From Candidatus Iainarchaeum sp. (lineage in GTDB: Archaea; Micrarchaeota; Micrarchaeia; Anstonellales; Bilamarchaeaceae): a stretch of 49,795 nucleotides of DNA. Shown piece by piece: positions 30,666 to 39,800 of the stretch. The position numbers and the translations under genes were made by a program. The stretch is from positions 1-49,795 of the forward strand of contig JAQTME010000009.1 of assembly GCA_028714535.1 (NCBI GenBank), read 5' to 3'. The notes under the pieces were generated by a model. That model did no database searches. It was not told the DNA's origin and saw nothing but the letters and a program-made list of their open reading frames with translations. How positions within the stretch are numbered: the first letter of the stretch is position 1; the number at the start of each line of letters is the position of its first letter.

Positions 30666-30684
30666 CCACTGCGTAGGGTATCCG

Positions 30685-31410
30685 ATGACGAAAAAACAGC
30701 TCAAGGAGGTTTACCAGCTCAAGGAGCGCTTCAAGACCGAGAGCGAGGTCTTCGACAAGCGCGTCCTGCTCATCCTCCTCGGCTTCATAAAGAAGGGCAT
30801 CCTGCAGACCGTGGACTACCCGATATCCACGGGCAAGGAGGCCAACGTGTTCATGGCGACGAGGCCCGGCGGCGGCCATGTCGCGGTCAAGATATACAAG
30901 ATGGAGACGGCGCCGTTCTTCCGCAAGGAGGAGTACCTTGACGGCGACCCGCGGTTCGCGGACATAAGGCACAGCGACCGAGAGATAGTCAAGGCGTTCG
31001 CGCGCAAGGAGTTCAAGAACCTGCAGGTCTGCGAACGCGCGGGCGTGCACGCGCCGAAGCCCTATTATATAACGGACAACGTGCTGGTGATGGGGTTCCT
31101 GGGCGAGGGCGACCTGCCATATCCGACCATGAACATGGTCGGGCCGCTGCACGGGGAGAAGGACCTGGATTCCATACTGGACGATTTGAGGAAGATGTAC
31201 CGCGCGGGGCTGGTCCATGCCGACCTGAGCGAGTACAACGTCATGATGGGCGACGTGCCGTATCTCATCGATTTCGGGCAGGGGGTCGTCCTCAGGCACC
31301 CGCACGCCGAGCGGTTCCTGGAGCGCGACGTGGCGATAATACTGAAGTATTTCGCCAAATACGGGGTGAGGCGCGACCTGGACAAGACACTGAAGTGGAT
31401 ACGCGGCTAA
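30685..31410 (+). CDS. rio1: RIO1-type serine/threonine protein kinase/ATPase
   Basis: 241 aa; atypical kinase needed for late maturation of the small ribosomal subunit. ATP loop STGKEANVFMA, Lys in VAVKIYKMET, flexible loop with PFFRKEEYLDGDPRF, hinge VLVMGFLGEGDLPYP, catalytic loop LVHADLSEYNVMM and metal motif YLIDFGQGV are all present; RKEEYLDGDPRF and the IDFGQ form fit Rio1 rather than Rio2. It sits next to translation factor genes, a common archaeal arrangement. Start ATG 30685, leaderless. Confidence 0.95.
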   Translation: MTKKQLKEVYQLKERFKTESEVFDKRVLLILLGFIKKGILQTVDYPISTGKEANVFMATRPGGGHVAVKIYKMETAPFFRKEEYLDGDPRFADIRHSDREIVKAFARKEFKNLQVCERAGVHAPKPYYITDNVLVMGFLGEGDLPYPTMNMVGPLHGEKDLDSILDDLRKMYRAGLVHADLSEYNVMMGDVPYLIDFGQGVVLRHPHAERFLERDVAIILKYFAKYGVRRDLDKTLKWIRG

Positions 31411-31430
31411 TCAGGCGAACGGCCAAAAGG

Positions 31431-31440
31431 TTTATATATT
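31431..31440 (+). promoter_or_regulatory. TATA box of the small winged-helix gene
   Basis: TTTATATATT; predicted start near 31461, in the middle of the inverted repeat 31454-31473. Confidence 0.55.
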
Positions 31441-31453
31441 AGTTTGTCTAAAT

Positions 31454-31473
31454 TAGTTATCAGTTAATAACTA
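31454..31473. promoter_or_regulatory. Inverted repeat at the start of the small winged-helix gene
   Basis: TAGTTAT-CAGTTA-ATAACTA, perfect 7-bp arms, between TATA and Shine-Dalgarno (GGTGA, 31476-31480). Operator placement suggests autoregulation. Confidence 0.5.
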
Positions 31474-31485
31474 TTGGTGATTGAT

Positions 31486-31758
31486 ATGACGAAAGGCGTG
31501 CAGATAACGTTGCAGCACTCGCCGACCCTTAACACGGTGCTCATGGTGGAGAACGTAATAAAGAACGCTCCGGGCAGCATCGTGACCATCGCAGAGATCA
31601 AGCGGATGCTCCCCAAGCAGGTCAATCACAACACGCTGAAAACAATCCTGGAATACCTGGAGGAAAGCAACAAGATAGCGGTAAGCCTCAGGGGGATAAC
31701 CTGGATACACAACCCCAACCCGAACCTGAAGAAAGCGATTGCAAGAAGAAAGGTTTAA
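31486..31758 (+). CDS. Small winged-helix-like protein
   Basis: 90 aa. Predicted helices and turns (TLNTVLMVENVIKNAPGSIV; TIAEIKRMLPKQVNHNTLKTI; LEYLEESNKIAVSLRGITWIH) form a compact winged helix, with the recognition helix near VNHNTLKTILEYLE and the wing at KIAVSLRGITWI. The tail is basic (KKAIARRKV). It is probably a DNA-binding regulator. ATG 31486 was chosen because GGTGA lies five bases upstream; a TTG at 31474 in frame is unlikely. An inverted repeat sits on its promoter. Its stop touches the end of the following opposite-strand gene. Confidence 0.75.
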   Translation: MTKGVQITLQHSPTLNTVLMVENVIKNAPGSIVTIAEIKRMLPKQVNHNTLKTILEYLEESNKIAVSLRGITWIHNPNPNLKKAIARRKV

Positions 31759-32031
31759 TTAATGGCTTCTAAGGAAGAAGGCCCCGCCCAGAATAGATGC
31801 TAGGATAAAAGCAGAGCCACAACTACTGCTCGGATTCTCGCAATCAGAAACACACTTATCGTAGTCTGCAGGAGGGGTTTGACAGTAAGTGCCAGTCCAA
31901 GAGTTGAGCACCTCCACGTATGGAAAGACTCTGAATCCACAGCAATCTTTTTTGCAATCAGTGGAATTTGAAGCGGCAAATGCCAACGTCATGAATAAGA
32001 GCAACACAAACGACAGGGAGATAAGGCGCAT
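31759..32031 (-). CDS. Small secreted Cys-rich membrane protein, unknown
   Basis: 90 aa, family not recognised. Signal peptide LISLSFVLLLFMTLAFA is followed by a short outside domain with seven Cys (CKKDCC, YCQTPP, KCVSDC, SSCG), likely disulfide-bonded, and a weak C-terminal hydrophobic stretch (AFILASILGGAFFL) that may anchor it. Codon and base use are visibly more AT-rich than neighbours, which suggests recent acquisition or relaxed constraint. It starts four bases after the argS stop, so it is cotranscribed, yet has no evident link to tRNA charging. Confidence 0.6.
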   Translation of the reverse strand: MRLISLSFVLLLFMTLAFAASNSTDCKKDCCGFRVFPYVEVLNSWTGTYCQTPPADYDKCVSDCENPSSSCGSAFILASILGGAFFLRSH

Positions 32032-32035
32032 TCTT

Positions 32036-33922
32036 TCACATCCTTTCAGGGCAGTCGATGCCCAGCAGGCCGAGCCCGTTCCTTATGACTATGCCGGTGG
32101 CGAGCGTTATCGCAAGCCGCGTGTCGCGCGTTTCCGCGCTCTCGGCGGCGAGCACAGGCGACGAGCCGTAGAACGCGGTGAAGTCCGCCGCGACCTCAAG
32201 GACGTACTGCGCGACGTGGTGCGGGGCGAGGTCGCGGGAGCTGCGGGCGACCAGGTCGTTGAATATCGCGAGCTTCTTGAGGAGCTGCTTCTCGGACTCG
32301 TTGAACGACTCGCTCCTGATTTCCGCCCTGGCGCCCTGGCCCTCGGCCTTGGCGAGTATGCCGTTGGTGCGGACGTAGGCGTATTGCACGTACGGGCCCG
32401 AGTTGCCCTCCATGCTCAGGGCCTCGTCCCACTTGAACGTTATGCGCTTCTCGGAGCTGGTGCGCAGGAACGAGAACTTTATGGCGCCGACGCCCACGGC
32501 GCGCGCTATCCTGCGTTTTTCCGCCTCTGGCACGTCCAGCTTCACCTTCTCCATGACGCGGGTTTCTGCCTCGGCCAGGAGCTCGTCTGCGGTGAAGCCC
32601 ACCCAGGTGCCCTTGCGCCCTGAGAACTTCTCGTCCGGCAGGCCCACGTGCTCGTAGGACAGGTGCTGCAGGCCTTCGGCCTCCTTCCCCATCCTCAGCC
32701 TGCGGAACACTTCCGCGATGACGCGCTGCGGGTATTTCTGCTCCACGCCGATGACGTTGATTACTCTCGTTGCGTTGCCGAAATCCATTTCTTTCGCTGG
32801 CTTTGACGGCGAGGTCTTGTAGGCCGTCCGCCCGTTGGGCTGCTCTATGAACGGCTCGTAGCGGAACCTGCTCTTCAGCTTCCCGAACTTCCACAGGTGG
32901 AATATGACGTCCTTGCCTGTGTATACCGCGGTGCCGTCGCTGCGCACCAGCACCTTGTCCGGGTTCTCCATCTTCCCGAACTCCTTCTCGAACTCGTCTC
33001 CGAGCTTGACGACCCAGCAGCCCGCGTTCTTGCCCTCCTTCTCGAGCTCCACGGCGTCGTTGCTCTTTATGAGCTTTATGCCCTCCGCGAATATGGTGCG
33101 CATGATGTCGCTCTCGAACACGAGCGCGTCGTGGTGCACGCCGAACGCGAACGCGGTCTCGTACTGCGCGCGGACGCATCTCTCTGCCAGGTCCCTGCCC
33201 GCTTTCGCGGTCTCGTTGTCGCCCTCCTCCATGGACTTGAGCAGGTCGCGCACGCCCTCCACGACGTTCTTGTCCTCCTCGAATTTTTTCGCTATGCCCA
33301 CGTACTGGTGGCCGAGCCAGGAGTCGAACTTGCCCTGCGGGCTGGAGTCGTAGTTCAGGAAGCCCCAGAGGCTCTGCGCCACCTGCAGGCCCAGGTCGTC
33401 GATGTAGTCCATGCGCTCGACCTGGTGCCCTTCGAATTCCAGCATGCGCGCCACTGACTCGCCCAGCACCGCATTGCGCAGGTGGCCTATGTGCCATGGC
33501 TTGTTCGGGTTCACGGACGGGAATTCCATTATCGTCTTGCCCTTTTTCTTCCTGCCCATGCCGTACCTGTCCTTTTTCGCCAGCACGTCTGCGAGCAGCT
33601 TCGCATACGCCTTCCCGCTGAGGTAGAAGTTTATGTACGGGCCTGCTGCCTCCGCCTTTTCGACCATCGCGTTCTTTGGGAGCTTCGCGGCTATCTGCGC
33701 CGCCAGCTTCGCCGGGTTCTCCTTCTTCTCCTTGTCGCCTTCGGCAGTCCGAAGGCGAGCATGCTCGCGGTCTGCAGACCGCGACATTGCCAGGGCGAAT
33801 GCGAGCCTGCTCGATATGTCGCCGACCTTGCCCGGCTCGAGCGATGCGAGCGCGTCCGCCTTGCCTGCGCCTGACGCATCGGCCAGGAGCGCTGCCAGTT
33901 CCTCTTTTATGTCGTCAATCAT
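32036..33922 (-). CDS. argS: Arginyl-tRNA synthetase with an 18-residue inserted element
   Basis: 628 aa class I synthetase charging tRNA-Arg. The HIGH motif is WHIGHLRNAVLGE. The KMSKS region is KFSGRKGTWVGFTADELL. ArgRS landmarks MDYIDDLGLQVAQ, FVESDIM-like VFESDIMRTIF, VLVRSDGTAVYTGKDVIFHLWKFG and the anticodon-binding helical C-terminus (GPYVQYAYVRTNGILAKA) are present. Residues 46-63 (MSRSADREHARLRTAEGD) come from a 54-bp perfect cloverleaf (33733-33786). Excising it joins LA to KEKKENPAKLAAQIA, the normal family sequence, with the frame kept. The gene follows purL by 13 bp with AAGGTTAT as ribosome site. Confidence 0.96.
   Translation of the reverse strand: MIDDIKEELAALLADASGAGKADALASLEPGKVGDISSRLAFALAMSRSADREHARLRTAEGDKEKKENPAKLAAQIAAKLPKNAMVEKAEAAGPYINFYLSGKAYAKLLADVLAKKDRYGMGRKKKGKTIMEFPSVNPNKPWHIGHLRNAVLGESVARMLEFEGHQVERMDYIDDLGLQVAQSLWGFLNYDSSPQGKFDSWLGHQYVGIAKKFEEDKNVVEGVRDLLKSMEEGDNETAKAGRDLAERCVRAQYETAFAFGVHHDALVFESDIMRTIFAEGIKLIKSNDAVELEKEGKNAGCWVVKLGDEFEKEFGKMENPDKVLVRSDGTAVYTGKDVIFHLWKFGKLKSRFRYEPFIEQPNGRTAYKTSPSKPAKEMDFGNATRVINVIGVEQKYPQRVIAEVFRRLRMGKEAEGLQHLSYEHVGLPDEKFSGRKGTWVGFTADELLAEAETRVMEKVKLDVPEAEKRRIARAVGVGAIKFSFLRTSSEKRITFKWDEALSMEGNSGPYVQYAYVRTNGILAKAEGQGARAEIRSESFNESEKQLLKKLAIFNDLVARSSRDLAPHHVAQYVLEVAADFTAFYGSSPVLAAESAETRDTRLAITLATGIVIRNGLGLLGIDCPERM
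33733..33786. repeat. 54-bp perfect DNA cloverleaf inserted in frame in argS
   Basis: Plus strand: the outer stem TGTCGC (33733-33738) pairs with GCGACA (33781-33786). Inside, with no unpaired base between them, are three hairpins: CTTCGG-CAGT-CCGAAG (33739-33754), GCGAGCATGCTCGC (33755-33768) and GGTCTGCAGACC (33769-33780). Every base except the tips is paired. The length is exactly 18 codons and deletion restores the codon AAG. This resembles in function the Rickettsia palindromic elements that insert into genes, but I know of no match to this sequence. Confidence 0.85.
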
Positions 33923-33935
33923 AGGAATAACCTTT

Positions 33936-36833
33936 TCAGCCAGTGCCCTTGCCGTACGCTTCCCTGAGGCTCTCCACAGGCTCGTTTATGATGGGCTGGC
34001 CCTGGAACTTGATTATCACGCGCCTGTCGCCGCGCACCCTGCCCGCCTTCGCGAACGCGGTCCCCTTCATCGCGCGCTCGAACTTCTCCACGTTCTCCGG
34101 CGCCACGCTGACCACGAAACGACCGGCGCTCTCGGCGAAGAGGAGGGCGTCGGCCTTGTCCGTGCCTGCTGGTATTATGCCCAGGTCGAGCTCTGCGCCC
34201 AGGCCGAAGCCGAGCGCGCACTCGGCGAACGAGGCCGCGAGCCCGCCGTCCGAGACGTCGTGCGCCGACGCGGCCAGGCCTTCCTCGATGGCCGAGGAGA
34301 GCGCCTTGTAGAGCGGTATGTGCTCCTCCGGATGGATGGCAGGGGCTGTGTTCCCTATGCCGTTGAACAGCCTGTAGAACTCGCTGCCGCCCAGCTCGTC
34401 CCGGGTGGTGCCCAGGACGTATACGAAGTCGCCGGGCTTCTTGAACTCCGAGCTGAGCGCCCTGTGTATGGAATCGGACTTGCCGACCATGGTGACGAGC
34501 AGCGTCGGCGGTATGGAGTATTTCCTGTCCCCCGCGTAGTAGTCGTTCTTCATGCTGTCCTTGCCCGATATGAACGGGATGCCGTAGGTCGTCGCCGCGT
34601 CGTAGAGGCCGAGGCATGCGCGCACCAGCGCGCCGAGCTTCTGCTCGCCGTCCGGCGTCCTCGCTGACCTGATGGGGTCGGGCCAGCAGAAGTTGTCCAG
34701 TGCGGCGAGATAGCCGAACTTCGCGCCGACGGCTATCGCGTTGCGCACGGCCTCGTCGAACGCCAGGCATGCCATCGCATAGCCGTCCTGCACGTAGCGC
34801 GGGCAGATGCCGTGCGAGATGACGAGCCCCTCGTCCGAATTGTACAGCGGGCGCAGGACCGCGCCGTCGGACGGCCCGGGCATGGCCGGCTTTATCACGC
34901 TCATGCCCTTGACCTCGTGGTCGTAGCGGCGGACGACGTTCTCCTTGGTGGTCAGGTCGGGCGAGGAAAGCAGCCGCTTCAGCACCTCTCCAGGCTCGAA
35001 CGGCGGTATGGCCGGCTCCTTGTGCAGCAGCGCCTTCCATGACGCCTTGAGCCGCATCTGGGGCACGCCCTCGTGCATGAAATGCAGGTCCAGGTATGCG
35101 ACCGTCTGGTCCTTGTACAGCGCGTGGAACTTCTTCGACTTGGTGAATTTTCCGACCACGCTTATCTCCACGTCGTGCACCTTCGCCAGCGCCGTGAGCT
35201 TCTCCAGGTTTTCCGGCTTCACTGCCAGCGACATGCGCTCCTGCGATTCTGATAATAGTATCTCCCACGGGTCGAGCCCGGGGTATTTCAGCGGGCACTT
35301 GTCCAGCCATATCTCGCAGCCGCCGCTGATCTGGGCGAGCTCGCCCACGCTGGACGACAGGCCGCCCGCGCCGTTGTCCGTTATCGCCTCGTACAGGCGC
35401 GCGTCCCGCGCCTCGAGCGTGAAGTCGAGCACCTTCTTCTGGGTTATCGGGTCGCCTATCTGGACCACGCTCTGCGGGACTGACGAATCGATGTGCATGG
35501 ACGAGAAGGTCGCCCCGTGGATGCCGTCCTTGCCTATGCGGCCTCCGACCATGACCGCCAGGTAGCCCGGCTCTATGGCCTTGTCCGACGTGCGCCTGCC
35601 GTCGAGCACGGATGGCATGATGCCTATGGTGCCGCAGTAGACCAGCGGCCTGCAGGTGTACGCGCGGTCGAAGACTATCGACCCGTTCACGGTCGGTATG
35701 CCCATCTTGTTCCCGCCGTGCTCTATGCCGCGGACCACGCCGTCGTATATCACCTTCGGGTGCAGGACGCCCTTCGGCACTTCGGCTGGAGGCGTGTCCG
35801 GGTAGCCGAAACAGAGCACGTCCATGTTCGCTATGGGGTTGGCGCCGAGGCCCGTGCCCAGGACGTCCCTCTGGACGCCCAGGATGCCTGTGAGCGCGCC
35901 GCCGTACGGGTCCAGCGCCGAAGGCGCGTTGTGCGTCTCGACCTTCACCGCGATGTCGTACTCGTGGTTGAACTTGATGATGCCGCCGTTGTCCTTGAAC
36001 ACGCTGACCACGTAGGGCTTCTTCACCTGCTCCGTGGCGCCGCGTATGAACGTCTTGAACAGGGAGTTGATGGCGTGCGTGTCGCCGCCCTCCTCGTAGC
36101 TTATGCGCGCGTTGAATATCTTGTGCTTGCAGTGCTCGCTCCAGGTCTGGGCGAGGCATTCGAGCTCCACGTCCGTTATCTTGGTGTCCAGCCCGACCTT
36201 GGTGCGCGCGGCGATGACGCGCTCGTTCTTGAAGTGCTGCTTTATGGCCGCGAACTCCTCGGCCGTGAGGGCGAGCAGGCGCTCCCTGGCCAGCGTCTCG
36301 AAGCGCGCCTCGCTCATGTGCAGGCTTATCCTCTGCACGGACGGCTCCTTCGGTATGTTGACCCTGGGCAGGTAGGCGGCCGTGTCTGCGCCGGGCGGGT
36401 AGATGTGGTACTTCTCTATGAGCGGGTTGTGCAGCATGGCCGCGATGCGCGCGCACATGTTCGCGTCCACGCCGTCCAGCGCGTACATGCGCGAATAATA
36501 TACCTCCACGTCCCTGCCGAGCCTGTCGCGGATTGCAGCCGACGCGGTGTGCCCGACGTTGTCCGTGACTCCGGGGAGCATGCCGACCTCTATGCGCCAC
36601 GAATTCCGGAATAACGGCTCCTTGAACGAGTATTGCTGCGCCACTGCGTCCGCGAAAACGTCCGTGGCTAGCGCTGCCATGTCCCCGTCTGGCAGCTTTT
36701 CCGCCAGGTTGTAGGCCTCGACCGACCTGCAGCGGACCTGCGTGCCGTGGGCGCCCCTGATGCGCTCCGCGAGCTGGTCGCCCTGCACGTCCTTCATCCC
36801 TTCCCGCACCGCTATCTCAAGCCTTTGCTCCAT
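33936..36833 (-). CDS. purL: Phosphoribosylformylglycinamidine synthase, PurS-PurL fused form
   Basis: About 965 aa. Fourth step of purine synthesis: FGAR + glutamine-derived NH3 + ATP to FGAM. The first 80 residues (MEQRLEIAVREGMKDVQGDQ...) look like a PurS module. Then come an FGAM-synthase linker with the active-site TWSEHCKHK, and two AIRS-type halves (KVETHNAPSALDPYGGALTG; TDNGAGGLSSSVGELAQISG; FISGKDSMKNDY; SAHDVSDGGLAASFAEC). No C-terminal glutaminase domain is present, so a separate PurQ would be needed and is not in the window. ATG 36833 is used with GTGATT upstream; GTG 36842 is in frame. It lies 22 bp after the giant gene and 13 bp before argS. Confidence 0.93.
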   Translation of the reverse strand: MEQRLEIAVREGMKDVQGDQLAERIRGAHGTQVRCRSVEAYNLAEKLPDGDMAALATDVFADAVAQQYSFKEPLFRNSWRIEVGMLPGVTDNVGHTASAAIRDRLGRDVEVYYSRMYALDGVDANMCARIAAMLHNPLIEKYHIYPPGADTAAYLPRVNIPKEPSVQRISLHMSEARFETLARERLLALTAEEFAAIKQHFKNERVIAARTKVGLDTKITDVELECLAQTWSEHCKHKIFNARISYEEGGDTHAINSLFKTFIRGATEQVKKPYVVSVFKDNGGIIKFNHEYDIAVKVETHNAPSALDPYGGALTGILGVQRDVLGTGLGANPIANMDVLCFGYPDTPPAEVPKGVLHPKVIYDGVVRGIEHGGNKMGIPTVNGSIVFDRAYTCRPLVYCGTIGIMPSVLDGRRTSDKAIEPGYLAVMVGGRIGKDGIHGATFSSMHIDSSVPQSVVQIGDPITQKKVLDFTLEARDARLYEAITDNGAGGLSSSVGELAQISGGCEIWLDKCPLKYPGLDPWEILLSESQERMSLAVKPENLEKLTALAKVHDVEISVVGKFTKSKKFHALYKDQTVAYLDLHFMHEGVPQMRLKASWKALLHKEPAIPPFEPGEVLKRLLSSPDLTTKENVVRRYDHEVKGMSVIKPAMPGPSDGAVLRPLYNSDEGLVISHGICPRYVQDGYAMACLAFDEAVRNAIAVGAKFGYLAALDNFCWPDPIRSARTPDGEQKLGALVRACLGLYDAATTYGIPFISGKDSMKNDYYAGDRKYSIPPTLLVTMVGKSDSIHRALSSEFKKPGDFVYVLGTTRDELGGSEFYRLFNGIGNTAPAIHPEEHIPLYKALSSAIEEGLAASAHDVSDGGLAASFAECALGFGLGAELDLGIIPAGTDKADALLFAESAGRFVVSVAPENVEKFERAMKGTAFAKAGRVRGDRRVIIKFQGQPIINEPVESLREAYGKGTG

Positions 36834-36855
36834 CGCAATCACATTCTGGTAGTTA

Positions 36856-39800
36856 TCATTTCAGCTCCACGTATATCGCCACCACGTTGTTGCTGCCCGT
36901 GTAGTTGCCGAGCGTGTATGGCACCTGGCCCAGGTAGTCGTAGGTTCCGTAGATGTCGCTGGTGCCCTGGCCGGCCTTGACCGCCCAGACAGTGCTCTGG
37001 TTGTATGCGTTGCTGTACTGCGTGCCGCCGTCCGCCGTGTCCCACAGTATGCCCGTGCGGAACGTGGTGTTCGTAGCCGTGGAGTTGGCCACGGGCACGT
37101 AGTTTATCGGCGTGCCGAACACGGTGTAGTTCTCTGTTTGCCGCGGCGTGCTGTTGTCCGTCGAATATGTCGTGTTGATGTTGTCGCCGAACGCAGTGGT
37201 CTGGAAGGCCGTGTCCAGCTCGGTGAAGTCGTTCGTCGACGTTCCGTTGGACACGTTGCGCCCGATGGCCTGCAGCTGCGTCCAGTGGATGTTGGAGTCA
37301 TAGTCGGCGAAGTACACGCTGAACGCAGAGCCGTTCCAGCTGTAGACGTAGGGCGCGCTGTCGTTGTGGCCCAGGAAGATGGTGCCGTTGATGTCGCCGA
37401 AGAAGCGCGACCACATGGACGTGCACGCGTATTCGCAGCCCAGGTGGCCGTTCTCGTTCCAGCCCGCGAACGAGTCGCACGAGTCGGACGTGCCGTTGTT
37501 CTGGGTGCCGAGGTTCTGGAGGTCGAAAGTGTTGTAGCAGAGCCGGTTGGATGTGAGGTTGGTGGTGCTGCTCGCGGCATCCAGGTGCAGGCCGGTATTC
37601 GTGTTGTTGGTGAGGTTGTTGCCCGTGAGGTTGTTGAGGCTGGAGTTGGCGATGTAGGCGCCGTAGGCGTTGAGGAAGGCGACGTTGTTGAGCATTGTGT
37701 TGTTGTTGGAAGCGAAGTAGATGTAGAAGCCGTACCAGGTGTTGTTGTAGGCTGAGTTGTTGGCAAGTGTGTTGTTGCTGGAACTGGTCTGGATGTAAAA
37801 GCCGTATATGCTGTTGTTGTAGGCGGAGTTGTTGGTGAGGTTGTTGCCTGAGCTGGAATAGAAGGCGAAGCCATGCTGGGGGTGGTTATAGGCCCTGTTG
37901 CTGGCGAGGGTGTTGTTGGAACCGGCGCTGATGAAGAAGCCGGAGTTTGTATTGTTGTAGGCGGAGTTGTTGGTGAGGTTGTTGCCTGAGCTGGAATCGA
38001 AGTGGAAACCGTAGGTGTTGTTGTATGCCCTGTTGCCGGTGAGGTTGTTGCTCAGGCTTGAATAGAGGAAGACGCCGTCCTGTGTGTTGTTGTAGGCGGA
38101 GTTGTTGGCGAGGTTGTTGCCGTTTGATGACGACAGGTAGAATCCGTTTGAGCTGTTGTAGGCCGTGTTGTTGGTGATTGCATTGTTGCTGGACTGGTAA
38201 ATGTAGATGCTGTAGTTATAGCCCGATATGCCCGGGCAGTTCTTCACAGTGGCGTTTGTGGCAGAGCTGTTGAGCAGGATGCCGGTGGTGTTGCCGCTGG
38301 TGCCGTTGTTGGCTATGCTGAAGCCGGCGCAGTCGTATGTGACGTTGGACGCGGCGATGACCACGCAGGCCGTGCCTGACAGCGGCGATGCGCTGTTCGG
38401 CGCGCCCGTGTAGTTGGCCGACTGCGTGTACGTGCCTGCGGCGGTTATGACAGGGCAGTTGGACACGTTCGCCTGGATGGTGAGGTTGTTGGATGAGTTG
38501 GTCGGGCCGGTCAGCCACGCGGACAACGGGGTCACGGTGCACTGCCAGGTGTCGCCCACGTTGGTCTCCTGCGAGACCATCACCGGGCTGCCGCTGAATA
38601 TCATGCCCACCTGCGCTGATGAGAGGGCACGCGGGTATACCTGTATCTCGGCGATGGACGCGTTGGGCGCGTATGAGCCGTTGGCCAGCGCGCCGATGTA
38701 GAGCGGGGCGGCGTTGGTGGTGGTCAGGCCGGTCCAGCTGACGTTCTCCGTTGCCTGCTGGACAGCGGTCTGGTTCCAGGATTGGTTGCCGAATATCGTG
38801 CTCGAGATGGTTCGCCCGAGTATCTCTGCACCGACGGCGTTCGGGTGCACGGTGTCGTCGGTGTAGAGCGGGTCGAAGGTGCAGTTGTCCGCGGCGACGA
38901 GCGGCGTCCAGGTGTCCACGAAGGGGATGCTGTTGTTGGTGGTGAAGCTCCTCAGCCAGGCGTTCACGTCCTTTATGTACTGGCAGATCGTCGGGTTCGG
39001 GTTGTACGGGGTTATGGTCATCATTATCAGGTGGTCTGTCTTGTTGACCGAGCGGTCGTAAAGCGCCTGGAGGTCTGCCTCCACCTCTGATGCGTTGGAG
39101 CCAGTCCCGATGTCGTTCACGCCGCACATGAGTATGACCGAGGAGCCGTTGGGGACCTCGCTGCCGTACAGGTCGTATGAGCCCGGGAAGCGCGCCGACG
39201 GCCCGAGCAGGTCGTCGCAGAGGAGCCCGCTCCAGCCCTTGTTGTAGTGGAACGGCTCGTATCCGCCCAGCACCAGCGGGGTCTTGTTCACGCTCTCCGA
39301 AGAGATGTACGTTCCGGCATAGTGGTCCAGCCAGTACTGGTAGGTGTTAAGCAGGGTTCGCACATTGCCGCCGTCGAAGCCGTAATCGATGGTGCCGTCG
39401 CCAGCGTGCCAGCCCATCGAATGCTGCGCCGTGATGGAGTCGCCGAGCGTGTAGATCGGGACGCTGGGCAGGGACTGGGTGCCGCCTGAATTGACGTAGA
39501 TGCTTATGTTCGAGCCGTTGATGACGCAGGCTATCGTCTGGTACCTGTTCGGTATTATGGGCATCTCCCTCGTCCTCACCCATGCGGTGGAGTTGCCGCA
39601 ATAGACCCTGGACTGGTTGTCGGATATGAACATGACGTATGAGCCGTTCTTGCTGAGCACCTGGGTGTAGTTGTCGTTGAGCCGGTCGTTGCGCATCACC
39701 TTCGCTATGAGCGTCACGCTGCCGGTGATGTTCAACGCGGTGTAATTGGGGACGCTTATGTAGTCGTCCACGCCGTCGAATTTGTAGGCGCTGGTGCCGT

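Noticed and set aside
33733-33786. The argS cloverleaf as a tRNA gene, integron attC site or terminator
   Set aside because: Too short for tRNA, with no T-loop or CCA-type features; no integrase-site core; it lies within an open reading frame far from the gene end.
33919-36600. 893-aa minus-strand frame overlapping purL
   Set aside because: Arg/Gly/His-rich, low-complexity shadow one frame off from a purL with all catalytic motifs.
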